The notes under the pieces are model-generated. The model was not told where the DNA came from and did not search any database. It was given only the letters and a program-made list of their open reading frames with translations. From positions 1-31,868 of the forward strand of contig DATNLZ010000040.1 of NCBI GenBank assembly GCA_035602605.1: DNA of 31,868 bases, given 5' to 3'. Shown piece by piece: positions 1 through 7,161 of this stretch (position 1 is its first letter; each line of letters begins with the position of its first letter). The stretch comes from DASQHY01 sp035602605 (GTDB taxonomy: Bacteria; Acidobacteriota; Terriglobia; Acidiferrales; UBA7541). A program made the position numbers and the translations under genes.

Positions 1-105
1 GGCTCGCTGCACCAAACGCTGCGGCTGGCTTCTGGCTTTCGCCCAAGACTGCAGCGTGGCCCGTTCTTCGGGGGACAAAACAACCAAAGGTGCTTGCCTG
101 CTCAT
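1..105 (-). CDS. IS630-family transposase, N-terminal fragment (cut by window edge)
   Basis: Only the first 35 codons lie in the window; the gene runs off the left edge. The start is the ATG whose complement is at 103-105. The peptide contains LSPEERATLQSWAKARSQPQ, the charged first helix of the helix-turn-helix DNA-binding region that opens many IS630-family transposases. These enzymes carry a DDE catalytic domain and insert at TA dinucleotides; the catalytic part is outside the window. The AAGGGAGGAGC-like purine-rich stretch just upstream can serve as ribosome site. A related partial transposase faces outward at the right edge. Family assignment rests on the N-terminal motif only. Confidence 0.7.
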   Translation of the reverse strand, partial: MSRQAPLVVLSPEERATLQSWAKARSQPQRLVQRA

Positions 106-164
106 GGGGAAGAGCATAAGGGAGGAGCAACAATAAGTCAATCTATTTATGACTCACTACACTA
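1..164 (-). mobile_element. IS630-family insertion sequence, left-edge part with its outer end
   Basis: The element end is placed at 162, next to a TA dinucleotide at 163-164, as expected for the TA target of IS630/Tc1 elements. Read inward on the minus strand, the end begins GTGT and has ATTGAC twenty bases in. The right-edge element has the same GTGT and ATTGAC at the same spacing, which supports the boundary. The rest of the element is outside the window, so the TA duplication cannot be confirmed. Confidence 0.55.
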
Positions 165-243
165 GTTGTTCCCAAATGCTCCCAAGTTTGGGATGGCGCG
201 AAACAAGCTAAAGTTGTAATTCACTGATTTTAAAAGAGAAGGT

Positions 244-320
244 TGGAGGCGCGGGTGGGAGTCGAACCCACGAATGGAGGTTTTGCAGACCTCTCCCTTA
301 GGCCACTTGGGTACCGCGCC
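244..320 (-). tRNA. tRNA-Cys (GCA)
   Basis: Read on the minus strand, the sequence folds into a full cloverleaf. The acceptor stem GGCGCGG (320-314) pairs perfectly with CCGCGCC (254-248). The anticodon arm is GAGGT-CTGCAAA-ACCTC with anticodon GCA. The T arm is GTGGG-TTCGACT-CCCAC. The discriminator base is U (247), the identity element of cysteine tRNA, and CCA is encoded at 246-244. It charges with cysteine through CysRS, whose gene lies in the same window at 9936-11375. A T-rich stretch follows on the minus strand without an obvious hairpin. Confidence 0.96.
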
Positions 321-598
321 GCTACTCAAATCAAATGCTCACCACCATCGTCTGCGCCCGACTTGTTGCCCGATCTGCCGGGGCTTTCGACCGAGTGCTT
401 CCTTGTTGTATATGCTGAACCGTGTCCGAGTCAAACCCGAGCCGCCTTCATCGGAACTCCCTCATCATGACGGTGGATTACCGTGACGAAGAAAATACCA
501 GGTGATCTGCTAAGCTTCGCCTATCTACTACGCCCCATGTATCGCCGCGCGAGTTAAGGGCAGGCAACTCGAGCCTGCAAAGACGGTGATGCAAACGA
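321..598. other. Intergenic stretch with a small hairpin, no confident gene
   Basis: Between the tRNA-Cys gene and the small ORF I see no convincing coding frame. A 6-bp perfect inverted repeat, GCAGGC (560-565) with GCCTGC (573-578) around a 7-base loop, lies at its right end. A second short pairing, GGTG (585-588) with CACC (602-605), is next to it and reaches the stop of the small ORF. Together they faintly resemble T and D arms but do not make a cloverleaf. Confidence 0.3.
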
Positions 599-778
599 CT
601 ACACCATTGTATGGCAGCATTCGGGGAGTTCGTCAAGGAGACGCTCGAAAAGCTGTCGCTTGGCGGCAGTCGTGACAATCGGCACGGAGATTCCATCAGG
701 GGGCGCGACGCGCGTAATGTGAACCGATGCTTCGCAGCACTCTGCGACATTAATATCCCAGTTGCTTATCCACGACAT
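599..778 (-). CDS. Small ORF of unknown function (59 aa)
   Basis: A 59-codon frame starts at an ATG (778-776) that overlaps the last codons of the hydroxyacid dehydrogenase gene in the +1 frame and ends at TAG (601-599). The product begins MSWISNWDINVAECC and contains VHITRVAPPDGISVPIV and TAAKRQLFERLLDELPECC. Its composition is balanced and its third codon positions favour G or C, whereas the competing longer frame here is rich in Ser, Arg and Pro as shadows usually are. The overlap suggests translational coupling to the dehydrogenase. I recognise no family. It could also be the remnant of a longer gene, so confidence is low. Confidence 0.3.
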   Translation of the reverse strand: MSWISNWDINVAECCEASVHITRVAPPDGISVPIVTTAAKRQLFERLLDELPECCHTMV

Positions 779-1721
779 TCATCAGCGGTTCGCCTTTGCG
801 GAATCGATTGAACTGCGCGATGAAGAACTTCATGGCCTGCTCCAACCAATCGGGCGTATGGTCGGCGCAGTGTGGCGACAACAGTATATTTTCCAGCTTG
901 AAGAAAGGATGACCTTCGGGCAACGGTTCTTGATCGAAGACATCCAGCGCTGCACCTTTAATCCGACCGCTCGAAAGAGCGCTGAGCAGTGCCTTTTCGA
1001 CGATGATGGGGCCTCGACCAACATTGATTATCACCGCTGTGGACCTCATGGCGGCAAACTCCGCATCTCCGATCATTCCGCGCGTTTCCGACGTTAAAGG
1101 CGCGGCTACGACGATATAGTCGCAGCGCGTGAACATGTCCAGGAGGCGCTCCGGAGCGTACATCTGCTCGACAAGCGGATCCGTGCTGTCCAACGGCGAA
1201 ACATGACGCTTGACCGCCAGAACTTGCATTCCCATCGGCCGCACCCTCGTGGCGACGGCGCGACCTATGTCGCCATATCCGACGATTCCGACGGTGTGGC
1301 CCGAAATGGGCATCACATCAAAGGCTTCCCACACGCCAGCAGTTTGATTGCGGATCATACGGCGGAAGTCTTTGGCGAAATACAGCATCGCGGCGAGCGA
1401 GAACTCGCCAAGTGACGCGCTAAATACGCCGGTTCCATTGGTGAGTGGTACGGGACTTTCAACCAATTCCGGAAAGAGCGTCCTCTCGAGGCCCACTGAT
1501 CGGGAATGCACCCACTGCACGTTCGGACACATACGAAACACATCTCTGAACAGAGTAAGAGAGCCAGACCAATTGAAGATTACCGTGGCCGTCGACGCTA
1601 CCCGGTGGAATGATTCGGACGAACTCGCGACAATCATTTGGGCCTCGCCCCGCAACTCCTCCAGCATTGCGAGCTGCGTCTCAGCTGGATCCGCCAACAC
1701 TACGATTGTGTTATTTTTCAT
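750..1721 (-). CDS. D-isomer-specific 2-hydroxyacid dehydrogenase, NAD-binding
   Basis: Predicted to interconvert a 2-hydroxy acid and a 2-keto acid with NAD(P)H in the cytoplasm. The 323-residue product has the family's length. It carries the Rossmann motif GYGDIG (148-153) and the catalytic triad in its usual contexts: Arg236 in NVGRG, Glu265 in FDQEP and His284 in SPHCAD. I chose the ATG at 1721. The longer frame from a TTG at 1772 would begin on top of a likely -35 box and adds a tail foreign to the family. The gene diverges from the aldonate dehydratase across about 190 bp, so a shared sugar-acid role (for example reduction of the keto product or of glyoxylate/hydroxypyruvate) is an inference. 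Phosphoglycerate dehydrogenase proper is less likely because no C-terminal regulatory domain is present. Confidence 0.88.
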   Translation of the reverse strand: MKNNTIVVLADPAETQLAMLEELRGEAQMIVASSSESFHRVASTATVIFNWSGSLTLFRDVFRMCPNVQWVHSRSVGLERTLFPELVESPVPLTNGTGVFSASLGEFSLAAMLYFAKDFRRMIRNQTAGVWEAFDVMPISGHTVGIVGYGDIGRAVATRVRPMGMQVLAVKRHVSPLDSTDPLVEQMYAPERLLDMFTRCDYIVVAAPLTSETRGMIGDAEFAAMRSTAVIINVGRGPIIVEKALLSALSSGRIKGAALDVFDQEPLPEGHPFFKLENILLSPHCADHTPDWLEQAMKFFIAQFNRFRKGEPLMNVVDKQLGY

Positions 1722-1743
1722 CAAGAGCAAGAACGTACCGAAT

Positions 1744-1772
1744 ATTTTGTGAAAGTCACTAAGAAAAATCAA
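1744..1772 (-). promoter_or_regulatory. Possible promoter of the hydroxyacid dehydrogenase gene
   Basis: On the minus strand, TTGATT (1772-1767) and CAAAAT (1749-1744) are separated by 17 bases, each matching the sigma-70 consensus at four of six positions. The position leaves a 22-base leader before the ATG at 1721. It is a moderate match, offered because it fits the divergent arrangement. Confidence 0.35.
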
Positions 1773-1795
1773 ATGCGGCGTCTACCGTTCCGCGT

Positions 1796-1825
1796 TTGAC
1801 TCTCGAAACAAAGGACACCTACAAT
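1796..1825 (+). promoter_or_regulatory. Likely sigma-70 promoter of the dehydratase gene
   Basis: TTGACT (1796-1801) and TACAAT (1820-1825) are separated by 18 bases and match the -35 and -10 consensus at five of six positions each. Transcription would start near 1832, upstream of both candidate start codons of the dehydratase. The short inverted pair GAAAC (1805-1809) and GTTTC (1831-1835) flanks the -10 region and could be an operator, but it is too short to be sure. Confidence 0.6.
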
Positions 1826-1908
1826 ACAACGTTTCAAAGATATTATCGGTTGGCGAAATCTCCTACATTTTCTACATGAATGCCACCGCACATGGAAGAA
1901 AGGATTTG

Positions 1909-3633
1909 ATGCCACGAAAGGACCCGAAGTCATTAAGAAGTTATCGCTGGTACGGACCGGATGATCTGCGTTCTTTCGGGCATCGCTCGCGGGCGGCCTC
2001 CATGGGATGTACTCAATCTGATTACGCGGGGAAGCCAGTCATTGCCATCATCAATACCTGGAGTGACATCAATCCGTGTCACAGTCATCTGCGAGAGCGC
2101 GCCAATGATGTCAAGCGCGGCGTGTGGCAAAGCGGCGGCTTCCCAGTCGAAATGCCAGCTATCACCCTTGGTGAGACGTTTCAGAAACCAACGACGATGA
2201 TGTATCGCAACCTGCTGGCAATGGAAACAGAAGAGTTATTGCGGTCCTATCCGGCCGATGGTTGTGTGCTGCTGGGCGGCTGCGATAAAACGACACCGGC
2301 GCTCCTGATGGGCGCCATCAGCATGAATCTACCGGCAATCTATGTCCCTGCGGGACCCATGTTGCGGGGTAACTGGCACGGCCAGATTTTAGGCAGTGGG
2401 TCGGATGTTTGGAAATACTGGGCAGAGCGACGCGCGGGCAACATCGATTTGCAAGCGTGGCAGGAAATAGAAGATGGCATCGCGCGGTCGGCAGGAACTT
2501 GCATGACCATGGGCACGGCATCCACCATGACCAGCGTGGCGGAGGTGCTGGGATTCTCTCTCGCTGGTGCGAGCTCAATTCCAGCCGTTGATTCGAACCA
2601 TCCCAAAATGGCTAATCGTTGTGGGCGACGTATCGTGGAAATGGTTTGGGAGGATCTCAAGCCACAAGATATTTTGAATGGGGCTTCGTTCAACAACGCC
2701 ATCGCGACCGTGCTTGCACTGGGGGGTTCAACGAACGCGGTCATCCACATACTCGCGTTGGCCGGGCGCGCGGGAATCAAACTGACAATCGATCGGTTTG
2801 ATGAACTTTCAAAAACAACTCCTGTGCTTGCAAACTTACGTCCGAGCGGCAAATACCTGATGGAAGACTTCTATTATGCTGGTGGTTTGCCAGCGCTGCT
2901 CAAAGAATTATCTCCACACTTGGACATGAACTGCCTTACCGTCTCCGGAACAACGCTTGGCGAGAGTGTTGCCAACGCGGAAATTTACGATAGGGATGTC
3001 ATCCGCACGCTAAATACTCCAGTTCTTGACTCAGGCGGGTTGGCGATTCTACATGGGAATCTTGCTCCCAATGGCGCGGTCATCAAAGCGGCGGCGGCCG
3101 AACCAACGCTCTTAAAACACACGGGGCGGGCCATTGTCTTTGACAGCTATGATGAAATGAATGCGCGGATTGATGATCCGGCCCTCGATGTGGATGCAAA
3201 TAGTGTTCTAGTACTGCGCAATGCAGGACCAAAAGGTGCGCCAGGCATGCCCGAATGGGGGATATTGCCGATCCCGCAAAAGCTCCTCAAAGCTGGAATA
3301 CGCGACATGGTTCGCATTTCCGACGCACGAATGAGCGGGACCGGTTATGGCGCATGCGTCCTTCATGTCTCGCCCGAATCATTTGTGGGTGGCCCTCTTG
3401 CGCTTTTGCGTGAAGGGGACCTCGTCGATCTTGATGTGCCCGCCCGCCAATTGAACATGCGCGTGAGTGAGGATGAACTTACCCGGCGTCGCGCAGCCTG
3501 GCGGCCCAAAGAGGGGATTTATCCACGAGGGTATGGGAAGTTGTTCATGCAGCACATCACACAGGCTGATGAAGGATGTGACTTCGATTTCCTGGAAGGT
3601 ACCGCTCACATCCCTGAACCCGAGATACATTAA
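1909..3633 (+). CDS. Aldonate dehydratase, IlvD/EDD family (L-arabinonate dehydratase-like)
   Basis: Likely dehydrates a sugar acid (L-arabinonate, D-xylonate or a relative) to a 2-keto-3-deoxy acid in the cytoplasm. The opening LRSYRWYGPDDLRSFGHRSR and the phrase INTWSDINPCHSH are typical of the arabinonate/xylonate dehydratase branch rather than of IlvD. The three [2Fe-2S] ligands are Cys57 (NPCHSH), Cys125 (GGCDKT) and Cys198 (GTCMTMG), at the spacing known for this branch; the catalytic serine is expected in SDARMSGTG near residue 476. I prefer the ATG at 1909 because AAAGGA precedes it and the 574-residue length fits. An ATG at 1876 in the same frame lacks a ribosome site. The gene is flanked by a divergent hydroxyacid dehydrogenase and a convergent MFS transporter, which fits a sugar-acid catabolic module. 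The exact substrate cannot be read from sequence. Confidence 0.9.
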   Translation: MPRKDPKSLRSYRWYGPDDLRSFGHRSRAASMGCTQSDYAGKPVIAIINTWSDINPCHSHLRERANDVKRGVWQSGGFPVEMPAITLGETFQKPTTMMYRNLLAMETEELLRSYPADGCVLLGGCDKTTPALLMGAISMNLPAIYVPAGPMLRGNWHGQILGSGSDVWKYWAERRAGNIDLQAWQEIEDGIARSAGTCMTMGTASTMTSVAEVLGFSLAGASSIPAVDSNHPKMANRCGRRIVEMVWEDLKPQDILNGASFNNAIATVLALGGSTNAVIHILALAGRAGIKLTIDRFDELSKTTPVLANLRPSGKYLMEDFYYAGGLPALLKELSPHLDMNCLTVSGTTLGESVANAEIYDRDVIRTLNTPVLDSGGLAILHGNLAPNGAVIKAAAAEPTLLKHTGRAIVFDSYDEMNARIDDPALDVDANSVLVLRNAGPKGAPGMPEWGILPIPQKLLKAGIRDMVRISDARMSGTGYGACVLHVSPESFVGGPLALLREGDLVDLDVPARQLNMRVSEDELTRRRAAWRPKEGIYPRGYGKLFMQHITQADEGCDFDFLEGTAHIPEPEIH

Positions 3634-3646
3634 TTGACAGGGAATC

Positions 3647-5002
3647 TTATAGCTTCTCGGAGACGCGTTCCGGCGTGAGTTCAGAGTCACATTCTAACTT
3701 TTGTTCTGAAATAATGAGGCGACGCCCAACGCCGACCGTGAGCATCAGAACGCCCGAAAGCAGAAAGCTACCGACCAGGTACAAGAGACCAGCGGTGAAA
3801 GACCGAGTTCGGTTAACCAGGTAGCCCATCACCAGCGGTCCGACAAAACCCCCTAGGTTACCTACAGAATTGATTAAGCCGATGGATGCAGCGGCAGCCG
3901 ATTCACTTAGAAACATTGTCGGAACAGCCCAAAAGACAGGTGTAAACGCAAAATAAGACGCGCCAACCAGGGTAAACAAGCCGACCGCAAGGAAGGTGTT
4001 CGAGCCAAAGATAACAGCCAGGAACAGCGTTACTCCACTGCACAAGACAGGAATCGCGGCATGCCATCTCCGCTCGCGGGTTCGATCGGAATGCCAACTG
4101 TTGAATTGCTGCGTCACAAAACCGGCAAGATAAGGCAGAGCCGCAAGTAGACTCACCTTGAGGTCGGTATGGCCCGAGAGGCGTTTCAGAATGGTGGGCA
4201 GCCAGAACGCTATACCGTAGTTTCCCGTTACTGCGAAGAAATAGCACAACGTCAGCAGGATTACGTCGCGATGGTGTAATGCCTGCCAGATGCTAAACGA
4301 GCGGATCTGCTGCTTTCGCTGCTTTTCCAAGCTCAACTGCTCCGAAATCCACTGGCGCTCGTCGCGGCGCAGCCAAGTTGCTTGCTGTGGCCAGTCGGTC
4401 AGATAAAAAATAGTGACAATACCAAACACGATGGCTGGAATTCCTTCCATTATAAATAGCCAGCGCCAGCCTCGAAGACCGAACCAAGACATGCCCATCA
4501 GCCATCCGGCCAAAGGCGAGCCAATCACAAAGGAAAGAGGCATTGCCGCGTAGAAGACGGCCACGGCCTTGGCTCGGTCTTGGTATCGAAACCAATGTGT
4601 CAAGTACACAATCACCGCTGGGAAGAAGCCTGCTTCGGCCGCGCCCACCAAAAAGCGCACCACATAAAACTCTCTCACGGTGTGCACAAACGCCATCAGC
4701 ACGGTCAGGATTCCCCAGGAAATCATGATGCGAGCGATCCACCGGCGTGCGCTCCACCGCTCGGCGATTAAAGCACCTGGAATTTCCAGCAAGAAGTAAC
4801 CGAGGAAGAACATGCCTGCCCCCAGACCAAATACACGATCACTGAAGCCCAGGTCGGCGGGCATTTGCAGAGCGGCGGCGCCAACATTCATTCGATCCAG
4901 GAAAGCGATTACATAAAGCAGGAACAGAAACGGAAGGAGTCGCCACGCGATACGTTTTCGTGCCTGTTGAGCGACCTCTGAGTCAGGAGAGGTGTAAGGC
5001 AT
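3647..5002 (-). CDS. MFS transporter, anion:cation symporter (sugar-acid type)
   Basis: A 451-residue integral inner-membrane protein with about twelve hydrophobic segments, the normal size for the major facilitator superfamily. The first segment ends in FLDRMNVGAAALQMP and the third region reads FLVGAAEAGFFPAVIVYLTHWF. Both are characteristic of the ACS family, which includes tartrate, galactonate and glucarate carriers. The charged loop after segment 6 contains the usual DWPQQATWL. A GAGGCG ribosome site precedes the ATG at 5002. The stop lies 13 bp from the stop of the convergent aldonate dehydratase, so uptake of the sugar acid degraded by that enzyme is the natural inference. Confidence 0.87.
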   Translation of the reverse strand: MPYTSPDSEVAQQARKRIAWRLLPFLFLLYVIAFLDRMNVGAAALQMPADLGFSDRVFGLGAGMFFLGYFLLEIPGALIAERWSARRWIARIMISWGILTVLMAFVHTVREFYVVRFLVGAAEAGFFPAVIVYLTHWFRYQDRAKAVAVFYAAMPLSFVIGSPLAGWLMGMSWFGLRGWRWLFIMEGIPAIVFGIVTIFYLTDWPQQATWLRRDERQWISEQLSLEKQRKQQIRSFSIWQALHHRDVILLTLCYFFAVTGNYGIAFWLPTILKRLSGHTDLKVSLLAALPYLAGFVTQQFNSWHSDRTRERRWHAAIPVLCSGVTLFLAVIFGSNTFLAVGLFTLVGASYFAFTPVFWAVPTMFLSESAAAASIGLINSVGNLGGFVGPLVMGYLVNRTRSFTAGLLYLVGSFLLSGVLMLTVGVGRRLIISEQKLECDSELTPERVSEKL

Positions 5003-5072
5003 GTCGCCTCGATTTGCAAACGTAGATGCCGGACATACCCTACACTTTATTTCTATGGATGCGAAGTTTTAC

Positions 5073-6560
5073 CTACACGCGCGCGAAATCAATGTACCCG
5101 CGCTGTATATCCGTCTTGATTAGTTTTACGCGCAACCTGTCTCCCACATCGGCGCCTGGCTGCCCTTGTGCAAGCAATCCCTCTACATGAGGGTTCAAGG
5201 CGCGGACGAACGTGCCACGCGGAGTTACTCCTGTAACGATCGCATCGAATACTTCTCCGATTCTCTTGCTCATTGCCACGGCAGCGATTCTTTTGGACAT
5301 TTCGCGCTCCACCTTTCGCGCGGCATCTTCCTTCAGGGTGCAGTTGCCGGCGATTGCGGCAAGTTCACCATCTGAATAGGGAGTCGGTTGGTTCGGGAGA
5401 GCGGCTTTAACCAGCCGCTGTATCACCATGTCGGCGAAACGTCTATTGGGCGCGGTTGAATGAGTGTAGTTCTGCACGGCAAGACCAAAATGCCCCACGC
5501 CCTGCTCGCCAGGGCGTTGCAAGACATACTCGCCGGGTCCCATAAGCTTGACAACCGCGAGGGAAAGATCGGAAAAGTGATCGGGGTCGACGGTCTTCCG
5601 CTCAATCAGAAATTCATTGAGCGCCTTTGAGTCTGGTTCGGCGGGAAGTCGACCGCCTTGCTTCGCGGCAAGTTCGACAATCCGGCTCCAGCGCTCCGGA
5701 ACCTTGACCACACGTCGAAGGGATGAAACTTTCTTTGTGTCTAGCATCCCCGCGATCACCCCATTGGATGCAATCATAAAATCTTCGATAAGTTCCGTCG
5801 CCCGGTTTTTCTCCGGGCTCACAACGTCCACGATCTGGCCATCCACGATTACAGGCTGCGTCTCGATCGTTTCTATATTCAGAGCGCCATGGCGATATCG
5901 TGTGTTGCGGAGCGCTTGGGCAACTTCGTCCTGCAGCCGAAGCTGAAGCTGCAGTTGCGACGAGGCCGCAACTTTTACCGGCGGAGCTCCCTTACCATCA
6001 AGCCATGCCCCAACGCTGTTGTAGGTTAGCTGTGCCTTATTGCGTACAATTGCGCGATAAACGCTGCCCGAAGCGACCGTCCCGTCCCTGCCGACTACAA
6101 ACTCGATGACCATCGATAGCTTGTCATCGGTTTCCAAAAGCGAAGTAGTATCTGTAGAAAGCTGCTCAGGGAGCATGGGGAAATTGCGAACGCCGGCATA
6201 TATCGTTGTGGTCTCTTTCGCGGCGTGACGATCGATCGGCGAACCTTTAGGAACGAAGGCATCAACGTCTGCGATCCCAACCAATACTTTTATATCTCCA
6301 TTGCTCAGGCGCTCGGCGACCTCGATCTGGTCCAGGTCCTTAGAGGTGTCATTATCGATCGAGGACCACAATAAATCGCGCAGATCGCGAACGTTCGCTA
6401 CCGGTGCAACCTGAGGGGGATGCGCTCTTAGTTCCGATAACTGCCGCTGAACCTCAGGGGAAAAGTCCGGTTCAAAACCGTTCTCCAGCATGACTTGCTT
6501 CGCTATTGCTTGAAGGTCAATTTGTGACGCCTTATAAACATTCATCGATAAGAGCGGCAT
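5073..6560 (-). CDS. RNB-domain ribonuclease (RNase II/R family), short form
   Basis: A probable 3'-to-5' exoribonuclease. The 495-residue product consists of a short N-terminal segment, an RNB catalytic domain (about 60-400) and a C-terminal S1 RNA-binding domain (about 430-495, starting GEVFDAIVTGVTPRGTFV). The two N-terminal cold-shock domains of RNase R and RNase II are absent. The metal-binding motif reads SIDNDTSKDLDQ. Asp69, Asp75 and Asp77 correspond to three of the four conserved aspartates, while the fourth position is Gln78. The start is uncertain: GAAAGG abuts the ATG at 6560, and another in-frame ATG lies at 6545. Neighbouring genes give no functional hint. Confidence 0.85.
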   Translation of the reverse strand: MPLLSMNVYKASQIDLQAIAKQVMLENGFEPDFSPEVQRQLSELRAHPPQVAPVANVRDLRDLLWSSIDNDTSKDLDQIEVAERLSNGDIKVLVGIADVDAFVPKGSPIDRHAAKETTTIYAGVRNFPMLPEQLSTDTTSLLETDDKLSMVIEFVVGRDGTVASGSVYRAIVRNKAQLTYNSVGAWLDGKGAPPVKVAASSQLQLQLRLQDEVAQALRNTRYRHGALNIETIETQPVIVDGQIVDVVSPEKNRATELIEDFMIASNGVIAGMLDTKKVSSLRRVVKVPERWSRIVELAAKQGGRLPAEPDSKALNEFLIERKTVDPDHFSDLSLAVVKLMGPGEYVLQRPGEQGVGHFGLAVQNYTHSTAPNRRFADMVIQRLVKAALPNQPTPYSDGELAAIAGNCTLKEDAARKVEREMSKRIAAVAMSKRIGEVFDAIVTGVTPRGTFVRALNPHVEGLLAQGQPGADVGDRLRVKLIKTDIQRGYIDFARV

Positions 6561-6614
6561 CCTTTCGGCAAGCGACTGCGCTGATTTACTGCGCTCGGTC
6601 GAGATGGTGTTGTC

Positions 6615-6902
6615 TCAGAAAAGCAGCCAGCTCGCGAGCTGCCAATTCGTGGCCTCGGAATTCCAATGAGTATCGTCCGGAAAGTATACTGACATTCCTT
6701 GATCAATCTGCAGCTGTATCGCAGGAGTCAAGTCCAGAAAAAGTAGCCCCGTTTCTTCACATAAGTTGCGCATCATTTCGTTTTGGGCCAGGCGATTCTT
6801 GCTCATTGTCTTCACATCAGCATCACTTTGATTTTCGCGAAAGTAGAATCTAAAATCGCGGTTCAGCTCATCCATTGAAAACAATTGCTCCAGCAATGGC
6901 AA
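6615..6902 (-). pseudogene. C-terminal remnant of an AlgX/AlgJ-like SGNH-hydrolase-type protein
   Basis: The frame encodes about 95 residues, of which LFLDLTPAIQ and FPDDTHWNSEA match the C-terminal catalytic block (DxxHW) of AlgX/AlgJ-like acetyltransferase or SGNH proteins that modify exported polysaccharides. Such proteins are usually several hundred residues long, so the N-terminal part with the signal segment and nucleophile serine is missing. The only upstream start is a weak TTG with no ribosome site, and it overlaps the end of the neighbouring small membrane ORF. I read it as a decayed leftover rather than a working gene. Confidence 0.5.
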
Positions 6903-7107
6903 GTATTAAAGGGTCGCTCAGCCATTTCACAAGTAAAGCGAAAGGACAGAAGAAAACAAAATAGAAGAGCGTTAACAGAAGTCGCGCTTGGGAATTCGCA
7001 ATCCTTCGGGCGGCGCGCTTCCATGTGTCCCACAGCCGGACCAAATAGTTCGGACCTGTATTTCTCGCGGGACTGTTTGCCGTTTCAATCGTTCGCGTGG
7101 AGAGCAA
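6868..7107 (-). pseudogene. Small membrane protein, probably truncated (surface-polysaccharide cluster remnant)
   Basis: The 79-residue frame contains LVRLWDTWKRAARRIANSQ followed by a hydrophobic segment LLLTLFYFVFFCPFALLVKWL and the phrase SDPL. This pattern recalls the short membrane proteins found beside sxtJ-type and carbamoyltransferase genes in exopolysaccharide clusters. After SDPL the protein runs straight into sequence overlapping the adjacent AlgX-like remnant in another frame, as expected if a deletion joined two formerly separate genes near 6905-6912. The start is a TTG without a ribosome site. The family link is from recall of pattern and is not strong. Confidence 0.4.
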
Positions 7108-7161
7108 GTTAAAGCTTGAAGCTTGTTAGCGCCGCTTGAAGGTCAATTGCATCCCTGGGTC

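Noticed and set aside
560..610. tRNA-like pair of stems on the minus strand
   Set aside because: The GCAGGC/GCCTGC stem resembles a T arm, and GGTG/CACC a D arm, but the loop is out of register, no acceptor stem of seven pairs forms and no anticodon arm is found.
1876..1908. Upstream ATG for the aldonate dehydratase
   Set aside because: No ribosome site precedes it, while AAAGGA precedes the ATG at 1909; it remains possible since the frame is open and downstream of the promoter.
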